This document shows positions 11,192 to 23,430 of a stretch of 64,000 nt of DNA, one piece after another. Made by a program: the position numbers and the translations under genes. This DNA comes from Cryptomeria japonica (Eukaryota; Streptophyta; Pinopsida; Cupressales; Cupressaceae): the NCBI RefSeq assembly GCF_030272615.1, contig NC_081415.1, forward strand, positions 187,798,270 through 187,862,269. The letters are read 5' to 3'. Under the pieces are notes generated by a model. The model worked only from the letters and a program-made list of their open reading frames with translations, did no database searches and was not told the DNA's origin. The stretch's first letter is position 1. Every line of letters starts with the position of its first letter.

Positions 11192-13180
11192 GATATAGCA
11201 TCATGAAATGATGTTATATCAAAGAAGAATAAAATATAGTGGAGGAAAAGGATAAGGACTAGTAGCATGATGCCCTAGTCATGAGATGAAGAAAAAGGAT
11301 AAGGACTAGTAGCATGATGCCCCAGTCATGGGATGATGAAGAATGATAAGGAGGAAGGATGATGAGGAAGCAGTGGTATGCCCCCTCGAGAGGACATGTG
11401 GGTTCGAATAACACTGGTGTTCTCTCGAAAGGAATTAGAAGAATAAGTGATGAAAGGATGGAGATAATGAAAGAGGGAACTAGGATGGGTTGGAATGTTG
11501 TGAATGAAATGAGACAAAGAAATGATAAATGGATTGGATTTCTTATTGAGCAAGTATAGAGAGAAAACCTAGATTTGATATTGCCATGGATACTCTACAC
11601 CACTAATTATAAGAACTAGGATGATATGAAGATCCGAGGCATGGAATGATGCTCAATCAAATAGGAATGCCTTGCACACAATCATGCAAGTGTTGATAAA
11701 CACTAATGCAAGGTTGTCGGTTTGTACAAGGAAGACCTTCAAACACACCATGCCATGAAAACTATTCCCCATTATACACCAACCAAGACATACCAAGATA
11801 TAGGATGATCAAGGCAGTCCTGAACAAGTATAGTCCTGGGACACAAGATGAAAACAAAGTGAAAAGATCAAGCATGCAAAGAATATGCACATGACCAACC
11901 GACATCTCTTTCCAAGAGTAGGACATGGATTTGGATAAACTATCGGACTAGGGAAGGAGGCATCCCAATGGGTAGGCGATGGATTGACTGATGGATGAAA
12001 AAAGACAAGTTGGATGCACAAGGTCTGCAAATGAGAGGATTGCCACTTGCATTTTACTAGCGTAGTATGGATGGGTGCTTGGATTAGGCACAAATCACTG
12101 TGAGCTCAGATAGATGGGGAAAGCTCAGTTTGATGGATTGGATAGGATTGGAAGAAGGATAAATGATTAGATGGGATGAAAAAGGGGGATGGATGATTGA
12201 GTGGGATTGGATAGGGGATGGGATTAATGATTGAATTGGAAGAGATGGAGAATATGATTGGATAAGGTAGGATTGGATTTGAAATTGGATAGGATGGGGT
12301 GGATAGGATTTGATTGACTGGAACCAATGACAAGGGAAAATCGAGGATTGGTAAAAGGATGGATGGATGACTAGATGAATATATTGTTTGGATAGATGGA
12401 TAAAGTGGGTGGAGGGTAGGGTGATGGAGACCCAAGGACTATGCTGCAAAGGAGTGCAATGCCCCACACTAGAGGTAGTGGAATTAAGGATGCAATGAAT
12501 GGTGGATAAAGATGTATGAGGTGGGAGGATAATGTGTAATGAATATGGATGGTATAGGATTAAGGCTTGTGTTTTCCAAAGCATGCATGCATATACATTA
12601 TTTTGCCTCTTATATGATCAAGACAAAAGATAGGAATGAAGGATTCATTTTGATAGGATGAGGGCTATGAGATGGAGGATATGGATAGGATAGTCAAGAT
12701 CAAAGATAGGAAAGGAGAATGGACCTAGACATGATGTAGATGGATGGGAGGATTGCATGGATGAAGCTTGCCCCCAAGTGTAGAGTGCAAGGGGATGAGG
12801 GGATTACACATGATGCTTGTTTGCCAAGTTTTAATCATGGTACTTACCCTAGGTGCCACAAGAAGTGGTTTCACCATTGGATGAAATGATTTTTCTTTAC
12901 TTTTTTTTTATTTATTTTTTTTTTGAATTTTTTTTCTTGATTTTTTTGATTTTTTTTATTTTTGAATTTTTGAATAGTTTGGATAGATAAAGATGAGGAT
13001 GAGTGGATATGGAATATAGTGGATGTGTGAAGGAGGAAGGGAGGACTCAAGAATCTAGTTCCATAGATGGTATCCCTTAGCATTTCTTTGAACTAGAGGT
13101 ATGCTCATAGATGTTGGTAACAATAATTGGGGAGATGAAATGGATAAGGGATGGAAGATAGGGATTTGGAAAGGATTGGA
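11192..13180 (-). other. LARD-2 interior: low-complexity GGAT-rich DNA
   Basis: The stretch is built from degenerate GGAT, TGGATTG and GATGG words (densest at 12120-12420) and a T-rich tract (12895-12970). A short direct repeat, AAAAGGATAAGGACTAGTAGCATGATGCC, occurs at about 11246 and 11290. Open frames on the minus strand (for example 12584-12084) follow from the lack of stops in ATCC-rich sequence and have no recognisable domain, so I do not call them genes. Confidence 0.5.
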
Positions 13181-15057
13181 CTAATGGAATGGGATTGTGA
13201 AAAGTGGATGGTGGATAATGGATGGGGTTTTGAAGAATGTGTGGAAGATCAATATTGGAAGACACCTTGAAGAGTGGTGGAGTAGTAGAGGAGAGTGTTT
13301 TGAATTAGATGGGAGATAGAGTGTGGATTTTGGGAAATGTGGACCCAAAATAGAAGAGGGGGATGATGGAGTTAGGATGGTAGATTTTGGGACATAAGGA
13401 CCCAAAATTGATTTTGAAGATGGATAAGTATCTAATGGAGGATTGGAGGATTTATGAATGGATGGAGCTTTTGGATTAGCCAGTTTGGATGCCGATTTTG
13501 AGTTTTCTTTGGGATGCATTGCTTCTTTGGGAATCCACATAGTTTTTGATTTTTTCTTTTGGGGCCTTTGTGGCCTTTTTGATTTTTCTTTCTTTCGGAT
13601 CATATTTTTGTTTTGAGCATGTCGTTTGGAGGGGACATGTTGATCCTTTGATTTTTGTGGATTTTGAGCTTTATGCTGTTTAGATTCGCCATCCAAATTG
13701 CTTCCAATAGCAATGGGATGGGTGCATGAGGATGAAGGATTCATGGATTTTATGGATGGGATGGTGGAAAGAGAATGTTGGGAGGAATTCAAGGATGTGT
13801 GCCTTTGTTGATCTTGCTTAGGGATTATTTGAGGTGATGGGGTGGTGGATGGAGGGACGTAAGGACCCAATATTGATGGAAGGGATGGAGGATTGAGCAT
13901 CGGAACATAGGGGCCCAAAATGGATGGAAGGAATGAAGGGTGTAACTTTCGAACATAAGGTCTGAAAATGGATACAGAAGATGAGGGATAACGGGATTTT
14001 GATTTGTATGAGGGAAATTTGAATTTAGGAGGAATAAAGGATGTACCAACATCTTGAGCATCATCTTGAGGAACCTTATTATTTCGAAATCAAGATGTGA
14101 GTCCATTTGGAGGGGGATGAGATATGGAAGGAAGATTAGGATCTTTAAATGGATTGGGATCATGACATGGAGATGAAGGGATACTTTGATCTTGAATAGG
14201 GAGGGTATCATGAGATGGAGTGGGAGGGGTGATTGGATCATGAGATGGAAGAGGATCATGTGATGATAGAGGAATCATATGATCATGAGAGGAAGTGGAG
14301 GGGATGAGATCATTAGATGGAGTGGAGGGAGATGCATTGTGAGATGGAGAGTATTCTATGATAGCATGCTTTGGAACAAGATTTTGGCATGTTGGGAGTT
14401 GTGGGGATTGTGTGATGGAGGAAGATATGGAAGATTTGATGTGAGTAGATGGGGAAATGGGGGTATCATTAAGTGTGGGGGATTGGGATTTTTTTTGAGG
14501 TGGATGGAGGACTTGAGGAGACGTGGCCACTTTGCTTTGAGGTGAGGATTTTGTCTCCTTTGCTAGCATGTCTTGGATAAGATTATGGATGATGGATTTG
14601 GAGGATGTGGACAATATGGTTTTAGGAGGATTAGGATTAGATGGAGAATTGGGATTAGATGGAGGATTGGGATTGGATGGAGGATTAGGATAATGGATTG
14701 GGGAATTAGGATTAATGATTGTAGGACTATGGAGTAAAGGATTTGGATGGGGAGTAGAGGTAATGAATGCATTGTGGTAGGATAGGGATTGAGATACGGA
14801 TGGGGGGGAGATGAAGGTATATATGCAGATGAGGGATAATATAGGGACACGAATGTGGAATAAGATGGATTTCCCTTGTTGAAGGTAGAGGAAGGATAGG
14901 AGATATGGTATAGATTGGGATTAGGTGCAATGTGTTGAGGTGAGATGGATGAAGGTATGATAGGCGGGTGGGAGATTAGGGGAATAACTTGATAGGTAGA
15001 TTCATGAACTTCCATGAGAATCTTCGCATGCCAAGCTTTGAAATTTTGGGTAGTCAT
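13181..15057 (-). pseudogene. Unknown Ser/Pro-rich ORF of LARD-2, one frameshift and one stop
   Basis: Three open stretches on the sense strand of LARD-2 run 15057-14563, 14614-14090 and 13918-13181. The last two share a frame and are separated by one TGA near 14087. The first is offset by a frameshift around 14600. Together they would give about 620 residues. The start reads MTTQNFKAWHAKILME. The rest is rich in Ser, Pro, His and Lys, with a basic block (Lys/Arg/Pro-rich) near 13620-13520. A repeated motif of the form ILGPYVP or a variant occurs about five times (for example near 13890, 13860, 13395 and 13340). I recognise no enzyme or zinc-binding domain. It may be a structural or RNA-binding protein of the element, or only a low-complexity artefact; the repeated motif favours a real ancestral protein. 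Confidence 0.45.
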
Positions 15058-15388
15058 GTTGAGAGTGAAGGATTAGATTAGAATTGGATGAATATATTTT
15101 GGAGGAGAAAGATTATGAAGATGATATTAAATGAAGATGAGGATTAGGACGTATGATGGATTAGATTTGATTGGATTAGTCCTTAGATTAGGATTTGATT
15201 TTATTGGATGATTGATTGATTGGATTGGTCCTTGGATTAGGACTTGATTGGATTAGATTAGATTGAATTGGACTAGATTAGATTTGATTTGATTTGATTT
15301 GATTGGATGATTGATTGATGATGGAATGGATAACTAGATTAGAAAGATGGATTAATTTGATTGATTGGAATTTTGGAGATTTGATTGT

Positions 15389-16792
15389 CTAGTCACATAA
15401 ATCTGTCCACTTAATTAAATGAATATTTAGTATTTATTTGATTATTTAACCATCAATCAATAATTAGCTTAACCCTCTTCTCCTATTAATTAAATAAATT
15501 ATTCAATTTATTTGATTTAATTCACTTAACCAAATTCAAACCATTAATTAAATAAATAAATCATATTTGTTTAATTAAATCTTCTCTCACATTTAAATAA
15601 ATTAATATTTATTTAAATCCCCCAAAATCCCATCTCTCACATTTATTTAAATCACCTTTATCCTCCACCCATTTGTATTTTCCTACTAATGCAAGTTGCT
15701 AAATAAATAAATTATTTATTTAAAATCCTATTTATCCTCACCCACTTGAAACCTTTAATGGTTTCCCTGAAAGTCTTCAAACTCAATGGCTTCCTTCTAG
15801 AGTGTTCTTAAGCCTTTAATGGTTTCCCTTAAAGTCTCCAAACTTAATGGTTTCCTTCTAAAGTCTTCTCAAGCCTTTAATGGTTTCCCTTAAAGTCTCC
15901 AAAACTCAATGACTTCCTTCTAAAGTCTTCTTGAGCCTTTAATGGTTTCCCTTAAAGTCTTCAAATTTAATGGCTTCTTTCTAGAGTCTTCTTAAGCCTT
16001 TAAAGGTTTCCCTCAAAGTCTTCAAGCATTTAATGCTTTATCTTCCTTTTTCTCATGTAAATAAATTAAGATTTATTTAAATAAATCCAAAATTCACATT
16101 CACATTTAAATAAATTAATATTTATTTAAATATCTACCCAAATGCAAATTACACCATTTAATTGAAATAAATAATTTTATTTCAATTGAAAATCCCAAAA
16201 TTCCTCCCACTTGCATTCTCCTACAAAATCCACTTGCATGCCTGAATCCCTTCTAGATTCTTCTAACTCCTTCTAATTAGCCTATTCCTATCCTAATCAT
16301 TGTCACATTCCTAAATAAAAGGAAGTCACTTCTCAACATCCTCCAAAGTCTTCAATAACCATTAAAGGCTTTATGTCTTCAAATGGTTAACCTCTAAAGT
16401 CTTCCAAACCATTAAAGGCTCTTTCATAACCATTTATGGTTAACTCACCTTTTACCTTTGGTTAGAGACTTTCCTCTAAATTAACCATCATTTTGACTCA
16501 TGGGTCTCTTCAAAGCATTTATTTATTTGACTAAGGTAACCATTTAACCCTTGCACATTCATTTCTCCCTTGGATAAAATGAATATCCATTAACCCGTCA
16601 AGCATTTAATGCTCCTTATCTCTCCTCTCAAGCCTCCTCATGGTGACACTTGTCAACATGGTATTGGGTTGAAAGTCTCACATGGATTGAATATCTTTCA
16701 ATCCTAACCCTTGTTAAGATTGTTCAATCTTAACCCTTCATTTCTCCATTTCTTCTATAAATAGAACCCTTCTCCTCAAGAAAAGAAGAAAG
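15389..16792 (+). repeat. LTR-like AT-rich block with TATA box, interrupted at 16793
   Basis: From about 15389 the composition changes to AT-rich DNA full of TTAAATAAAT-type words, beginning TGTCTAGTCACATAAATC, which looks like the start of an LTR. It includes a 61-bp tandem repeat block (15752-16025) and, near its end, TATAAATAG at 16756, a strong TATA box followed by GC-richer sequence. The gag-only copia-like element is inserted just downstream. The downstream part may continue at 23431-23820, but I could not find a clean TSD. It may be a solo LTR of another gypsy element inside LARD-2. Confidence 0.4.
15752..16025 (+). repeat. 61-62-bp tandem repeat, about 4.5 copies
   Basis: Each unit begins CCTTTAATGGTTTCCCT, continues with AAAGTCT and a CAA.CT.AATGGC phrase, and ends TCTTCT.AAG. 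Copies differ at a few positions per unit. The same words recur singly to about 16400 (TTAAAGGCT, AAAGTCTTC), so the array has a diverged tail. Confidence 0.8.
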
Positions 16793-17454
16793 TGTTGGCA
16801 TTTTTTGTGATGATGTTGTGATTGTCATTGATGGCCACACACTTGCTTTGAGATCACTCTCTTTATGTATGAGTTATGCTCAACTGGTATTTGTTCCAAC
16901 CGGTATTATGTATTATAGTCTTTAGACTATCAATGTTTTGTAGAAAGTGTTTATTGATCTCAAGCGATATGAAGACCACAAGCAGTATGAAGACCACAAG
17001 TGGGATGAAGACCTCAAGCGATTCAAGGATCTCAAGTGGTACAAAGGAACAAAGTAGTAGTTAACACTTTTCCATTCTTCATTTTGACAAACCGGTAATC
17101 GGTAAAATGTATGAACCGGTATTACTCTGTGATGAGTTACCAACCGGTATTTCTATGATGAGTTACCATCCACCGACACTTTGACGGTGATTTTGTGTCA
17201 TGTTACCAAATGTGTCTAGATGCACTGAACCTAGGAACTTGTAATGTAATCCTATTAGACCGACATGAAATTAGACTCCTTTATAAGGACATCATGTCTA
17301 GGGTTTTAGGTGTGGAAGTTGATAAGGTTTTTGTATGTGCGATTGTAGAAGAGCAGATTAGGTCTATGAGAAGAAATAGAGTGTGGAGGTATTGAAGACT
17401 GAATTAATGCTAAATGTACATTAACAATGAGCTACCAAGGATCTAACCAAGCTT
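16793..17454 (+). repeat. Truncated 5' LTR of gag-only element 1
   Basis: It matches 22294-22938 up to AAGGATCTAACCAAGC and then breaks off. It contains the same ACCGGTA-rich segment and the phrase GGACATCATGTCTAGGG. The missing 3' half of the LTR is present only in the right copy. Confidence 0.8.
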
Positions 17455-17897
17455 TGAGTTCTAATTTTAGAGAATAATTCAATAATTCAATTAAATTGCT
17501 TTTTTGATTTCGAGTTCTAAATTTAGAAAAAGAAATAATATCTCAAGTTTGATTTCTCTCTCAATTCAATTCTTTTTGTTTTATTTTCAATTCAACTCTT
17601 TGTAATAAATTAATCCTTTTTGCATGATTGAATGGCAAATTTATTAATTAATTAAATATGCAAGGATATTTAATAAATTAAAATGGGATAATCGATCAAA
17701 ATGATATTATTGGAAATGATTTGATTAATTAAATAAATATTTAATTAATATTGAGTAGTTGATTTGCCATGTGATATTTGATGATTAAAGAATTAATAAT
17801 GTGCTCAAGATTGATTTAATTTCCTTTGGTTAGGACCTTGGTGATGTTGTCGAGATTAGGGGCCCATGGTTTAAATGACCATTTTTAGGGTATTACA
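17455..17897 (-). repeat. Gypsy LTR fragment replacing the start of gag-only element 1
   Basis: Read on the minus strand this begins TGTAATACCCTAAAAATGG, a common start of plant gypsy LTRs, and continues as AT-rich sequence with TTAATTAAT words. No TSD is visible at its two edges. It therefore probably came with a deletion that removed the end of the copia LTR, the PBS and the gag N-terminus. Confidence 0.5.
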
Positions 17898-18319
17898 ACT
17901 GTTATGCATGCAACAAGTTTGGGCATAGAGCATTTGAATGTAGGTCTATTTTGCACAACACTGGGAGATATCCTCAAAGAACTCAAGGAGTTTTCCCAGA
18001 ACCTTCTGTGAATCGGAATCCCAACTGGTATAACACCTATGACCATTAGTCAGGTGGCTATCAAGCGGCAAATGGTTGGAGAACAACCTGTATGGTCTGT
18101 CATGGTAGCGGTCACACTGCTGCAACATGCAAAAGGAAGAATGGAAATATGAATAATAGACCATGGAGAGCATCTAGAATGGTATGCTATCATTGCAACA
18201 AACCGGGTCACATAGCCAAAATCTGCAGAATGAGAAAGAACATATCGAATGATATACTGGTCACTCTGGAAGGAAAGATTGATGTTGAAACTGTTCAAGT
18301 GGATGTGAATAAAACCTAG
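17898..18319 (+). pseudogene. gag: Gag zinc-knuckle region with three CCHC motifs (element 1)
   Basis: Three CX2CX4HX4C knuckles are readable: CYACNKFGHRAFEC near 17901, CMVCHGSGHTAATC near 18089, and CYHCNKPGHIAKIC near 18187. Such knuckles bind element RNA in copia Gag. The first is in a different frame from the other two, and a TAG at about 18048 also interrupts. The N-terminal gag part is lost at the 17898 junction. A similar pair of knuckles occurs in element 2 (57680-57880), so multiple knuckles look like a family feature. Confidence 0.75.
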
Positions 18320-18842
18320 AAAAAGAAACTAGAAGAAGTGTCACAAGATGAACCGGTTTCTGCACCTAGTGTGGAACTCTGAACTGGTAAACTAAGCTTC
18401 AGAATAGCCTAAGGGGAACAAATCGGTGAAATGTTTCAAACCCCCAGTTTATATCGGTAAAAGACCTTAACCGATGTATGTTACCTGTCAATCGCTAGAA
18501 GACCGAAAATGGTAAAAGGCAAAATTAGGGTTTGAACCCTAACGGTGTTGCATTTATTATGGTAGGTGAGAACTTTTTAAAAAGGGATTCTTAACATCAT
18601 TTTCACTTATTAGTTTGTGAGCGAAGAAATTTTGAAGTGCAGAGTGACTAAAGGTGATTTGACTTGTGATTCAAAGAGATTTCAAATCTTGCAGAAGAAT
18701 CCAGAGATATTGTCAATCAATCAAGTGAAGAACACTAAGCAGTATTCAAGCAACCAAAGTAGTGTGGTGTGCGCTGTATTGACAAACCCTAAATTATGAA
18801 ATTTTGAAGGTATTTATCAAAATTCTTGTTTATCAGTTAATC

Positions 18843-21800
18843 ATGGCTTCAACATCGCACTCCAATTCTAGTGCACTTGTCGATTCAACAGATTTTATCC
18901 AACGAAAGATGAAATATAATGCCCTATCCCAGATACCCATTGGAGTCATAGTAGAAGATGATATTTCAGGGTACATTGACTATAAATTGGAAGACCTAGG
19001 GTCTCTAGTGATCCATTCCTAGCTAGGTCTGTTCTGCGGGGATGACAAGAAGATCAAACCAGAATACAACATCCTGGAGAGGAAGAAACTTCACAATGTG
19101 GTTTATTTTCTTGAATAATTCCCAAAAGATCACATCTGCATCATCCTGAGTAGAGTGCATGGCAACAAGATGTATCTTGAGAGGATGCATGACATTACAC
19201 CTGAAGCAATTCATGCCATCACTAGTTTCTACAACATTGGTGAGGTGCTAGCCCTAAGGAAGGTCATCAAGAATGAAATGACTAAGCTCACCGGTTCTAT
19301 GAGCGACCAATAAGGAATAACCATCAACACCATCAAAGATGATTTGGTCAAGTATGCTTGCATGGTGATTGGATACCGGGCATTTTATGCTAGCAGAATA
19401 AACTCTGTCTCTACTGTTGTGGTAAATGCTGCCTACAGAATGATCAAGGAGGACACCTCGTTTGATCTATGCACCTGTTTGCAGAAGCAACTACTATTAA
19501 ACTTGAAGACCATCAAATAGGATAATGCCCTAAGGTTCAAATTTGGACAACTTTTGGTAGGTCTATTTTTCTACTTTCAAGGCTATTTCCTGGGAGTCAG
19601 TGATATTCAATGGTTTGCTAACCAACCGGTCACCAAACAAATCAGGGAAAGTCTCCAAGTAGTGGGAACCAGATATCCTGAAGTCTTGAATAAATACTTT
19701 GATGAATTCAAGCAGAAGATGAGCCAGAGGATGAGGATATCTAGAGATATTGTTAATAAATATGAAGAGGACATATGCTTTACCATTAAAGTAGATGAGT
19801 GCATAATTGAAGTTGTTGAACCAAGAAAAGAGAAAGTAGAGCCTATGGGATATGAGGTGATGTATGACATGTTAGATGGGCATGCCTCTACCCTACTTGC
19901 CTCGCCTCTTGATCTGAAGAAGAAGAGAATCGGAACCTACTTGGAAAGGATAACACTGATTGAAGAACCTTCAGTGAAGAAGGGAAAGGTAGTGCCATCA
20001 GTGTCGGCACCAGTTACCTCAACAAGTCCTAAACTGACCAAGCGGTCACCTACCAAGAAGAAACTAGAAGTTGCACCCGCTAAAGTATTTGAAAGGAAGC
20101 GGAAGACCAAAAGCAACTAACCAGAGTCTGAGGATACAGAACCTAAAGTATAGCCTAAGAAAACTAGGCAAATAAGGAAGAAGGCAAAGACAACTGGCAA
20201 TGAACCTGCATTGTCAACATTGGTAAATATAGACATTTCCTCTCACAAACCTTTGACACATTGTCAGAGGACTATTAAGAATGTTAGGAGAAAAGTGCTA
20301 AGTGATTTAATGGATCACTTTGATGATTTTAATGATAATGAAAAAGAGGAAGTTGAAAAGGAAGTCATCAAATATCTATGTATTAATGACCGGTCACCAT
20401 CAGAAATTAGATCGGTGACATTAGATTCTTTATACAATTCTTTAGATAACAAATGGTGCATTGCCATTTAAAAAGAACAGGAAATAAGGGAGGAAGTCTT
20501 TGCACAATATTTTCCTAATGTGTCAAATTCTGAGCTCTATGAAATCATGGATAAGAACAAAGGGCTCTTCTTCATAAGAAGAAGAAGACTCTAGATACTA
20601 GAAGGCAGAATTGATGAAGTGAAAAAGGACATGCATCTACATATGAAAAATGTTGTCCATACTTACCAAGTGTTTGAAGCCAACAAAAGGCTGAACTTGA
20701 ATCAGATCTATCCTTAGCCAAATCGGATGAGGTATTTGATGGTGAAAGAGAAAGAGTTACAGAATAGGTAGACACAATTGTTGTTGATGTGCTAGATGTT
20801 GAAGATATCACTCTAGACACTAAAAAGGAAAAAGTAGAGAAAGAAAAATAGGACAAAGAAAAGGGTGACAAAGAGCAAGCGGAGAAAGAGGAAAAGAAAA
20901 TGAAAGAGGAACAGAAGAGGAAACAAGATGAAAAGAAAAGGAAAGAAGATGAAGAGAAGAAGAAACAAGAAGAAGAGAAGAGGAAAGAAGAGAAGAAGAG
21001 GAAAGAAGAGGAGGAAAAAAAAGAAGAGGAGAAGCGGAAAGAAGAAGAAAGAAAGAAGGAGGAAGAGAAGAAAAAGCATGAAGCAGAGCTAAGGGAGAAA
21101 GAAGAGGAAAAGAAAAGAGCGAAAGAGAAGAAGGCCTCATAAAAGAACAAACAAGTGGAGACTCCAAAGGAAATCGGTGGTCAAGCCAAACCAGCTGACA
21201 TGAATAGTCCTATTGACCTCCAATCTGTAGATGAATCGGAGCTGCTGCAAGGCATAAAGCTAGCCCAAGAAAGACTGGAAACATTAAGGAGGAAAAAGGA
21301 GCAGGATGTCATTCACACTGTGATTGACACCCTTACTAGTTTGATTCTAGGTACCAACCTCCCTGGTATTGATTCCTCTATGGCCAAACTAAAAATTTTG
21401 TACAGTTGTAGAGGAATAGGTACAATGCCTGGAAGAAGTTGCTAAAGCCAATGCTCGAAAGAAGCATCAAAAGGAACTAAATGCTACCTTGGTAAAGAAA
21501 CTGAATGAGCTCCGGTCTCAACTTCAGAAACAACAAAAGGATATAAGAGATGCTATGGATGAGGGAAAAATTTTGTTGAGCAAAATAAGCCAACCCCATC
21601 TATTTTGTGATGATTTGCTTGCATAGAAGGATAAACTGCAATCTAATTTGTAGGCATACATAAGCAACTTTAAGATGCCATATGATTCTTTCACTACATA
21701 TGGGCAAACTGTTCACCGGTATCAGCTCCAGACTGCCAGGATAGAGTTGGAGATTAGCAACCGGACCAGAGATTTGTAGGAAATTCAACTGGTCCTATTT

Positions 21801-22020
21801 CCTAGACTACAAATACTTTAGAAGTGTTTTCTCAATCTGGAAGCCTTAACGGTCACTCAAGAGATGAGTACCTTAGATGCCATGGAAGAGCAGGTATCCC
21901 AGATGCAGACGAAAAGTGAGGTTGCTACCTTATTACTTGAGTCATGGTCATTACCCATGAAGAATTTTATGCAGGATTTCAAATCTATTTTTGAAAAGTT
22001 TCACTTATTATTGTCATAAA
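18843..22020 (+). pseudogene. Large unknown ORF of gag-only element 1 with Lys/Glu-rich coiled-coil centre
   Basis: From an ATG at 18843 one reading frame can be followed to about 20590, through stops at 19020 and 20118 and several other TAG or TAA codons. It then shifts frame and continues to a TAA near 22018. The ancestral product would be about 1050 residues. The first 420 residues are globular-looking with no motif I know. The section near 20830-21140 is an almost pure Lys/Glu repeat (KKEEE-type), and the last part (21420-22018) is again coiled-coil-like, with many Leu, Gln and Glu residues. It occupies the place of pol but is not pol. It may be a captured plant gene or an element-specific protein. 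Most stops could come from one transition in CAA, CAG or TGG. Confidence 0.5.
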
Positions 22021-22079
22021 CATTTACTTATTTTAATGATAATGAGAAATAGGGGTTATTCTGCATTGCTTTGTCATTG

Positions 22080-22293
22080 TTGGCAAAGGGGGAGTAGTTT
22101 TTAAAATTTTGTTGAATGTTATGTATACTTTCATGTTACCTCTTGAACGGAGTAGTATACATTGTATTTTCTGCAAAAAGGGATAGTGTATATGCTTAGG
22201 GGGAGTAATTTTGATTATGGCATATCTTTGTTGTAAAAACACTTAGATGTCAAAATTTTCCTAAGTGTTGCCATCAATGCCAAAGGGGGAGAT
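22080..22293 (+). promoter_or_regulatory. Three polypurine-tract-like motifs before the 3' LTR of element 1
   Basis: AAAGGGGGAGTAG at 22086, TTAGGGGGAGTAA at 22197 and CAAAGGGGGAGAT at 22281 are near copies. Only the last touches the LTR. Element 2 shows the same multiplication (58314, 58910, 59304 and 59424). Confidence 0.65.
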
Positions 22294-23430
22294 TGTTGGC
22301 ATTTTTTATGATGATGTTGTGATTATCATTGATGGACACACACTTCCTTTGAGATCACTCTCTTTATGTATGTGTTATGCTCAACCGGTATTTGTTACAA
22401 CTGGTATTATGTATTATAGTATTTAGACTATCAGTGTTTTGTAGAAACTGTTTACCGATCTCAAGTGGTATGAAGACCACGAGCGGGATGAAGACCTCAA
22501 GCGGTTTGAGGATCTCAAGTGGTATGAAGGAACAAAGCGGTAGTTAACACTTTTCCAGTCTTCATTTTGACAAACCGGTAATTGGTAAAATGTATAAACT
22601 GATATTACTCTGTGATGAGTTACCAACCGGTATTTTTGTGATGAGTTACCATCCACCGACACTTTGATGGTGATTTTGTGTTGTGTTACCAAATGTGTCT
22701 AGATGCACTGAACCTAGGAACTTGTAATGTAATCCTATTGGAGCAACATAAAATCAGACTCCTTTATAAGGACATCATGTCTAGGGTTTTAGATGTGGAA
22801 GTTGATAAGGTTTTTGTTTGTGAGATCGTAGAAGAGAAGATTAGGTCTGTGAGAAGAAACAGAGTGTGGAGATATTGAAGATTTAAGTAATGCTAAATGT
22901 GCATTAACAATGAGCTATCAAGGATCTAACCAAGCATAATGTACTAGTATCTAGATCATCTACTTGTTGATTACTCATATCTTCGACAAGTCTGAAACCC
23001 TTAACCGGGTAGGCCTGGCAAAGCCTTTGAAAATCCTCTAACAAGGTGGTTCACAACTGTGGATCTAAAATCCTCTCACAAGGTAGTCTTTAACAGGACT
23101 TATCTCCTAACAGAGATCTAGATTCCTAACAGGATCTGTTTTGGTGAAGAACAATTGTATGACCTTAACCGGTCTGGTTTCTATTCTGCAGATAGTTACT
23201 TGTGGGTTTCTGCTCATCATGGTTTTTCCCATTCGGGTTTCCATGTCAAAACATCTTGTGTTATGGTGATTGTGCTCTTGTGGGTGAATGCTTTATTTGA
23301 TGTTTGGTTTGCATTTGTCTTAACCAGTTTGTTAGTGAATCTATTATACCAGTTAACTACTAAACTATTTAAGAGTTTGAGTTTTATATTTTTTGGTATA
23401 CTAATTCACCCCCCCTCTTAGTATTCATCA
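22294..23430 (+). repeat. 3' LTR of gag-only element 1
   Basis: It starts TGTTGGCATTTT directly after the polypurine tract and ends ...TATTCATCA at 23430. The end has the long C run (TTCACCCCCCC) typical of plant copia LTRs. Its first 640 bases match 16793-17454. Confidence 0.82.

Larger units (their letters stand above)
16793..23430 (+). mobile_element. Gag-only copia-like element 1 (TR-GAG type) nested in LARD-2
   Basis: A complete right LTR (22294-23430) and a truncated left LTR (16793 to about 17454) share the start TGTTGGCATTTTTT. The right LTR is preceded by a copia polypurine tract (CAAAGGGGGAGAT, 22281-22293) and ends with the copia-style AATTCACCCCCCCTCTTAG. Flanks GAAAG (16788) and AAAAG (23431) are a likely 5-bp TSD with one change. 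The interior codes for zinc knuckles and a large unknown ORF, with no protease, integrase, RT or RNase H. Elements with LTRs plus gag only are known as TR-GAGs. The left LTR end, the PBS and the gag N-terminus are missing and have been replaced by part of a gypsy LTR. Confidence 0.8.

Noticed and set aside
12084-12584. Minus-strand open frame of 166 codons in LARD-2
   Set aside because: It lies in degenerate ATCC/GGAT repeats that lack stops by composition, has no motif and overlaps another open frame of the same kind.
20813-21167. Minus-strand Phe/Leu/Ser-rich open frames that look like membrane segments
   Set aside because: They are the antisense of the Lys/Glu-rich repeat in the plus-strand ORF.
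18804-22020. A normal host gene with introns
   Set aside because: It lies strictly between the zinc knuckles and the 3' LTR of a copia-like element in sense orientation, and the interruptions are stops, not GT-AG introns.
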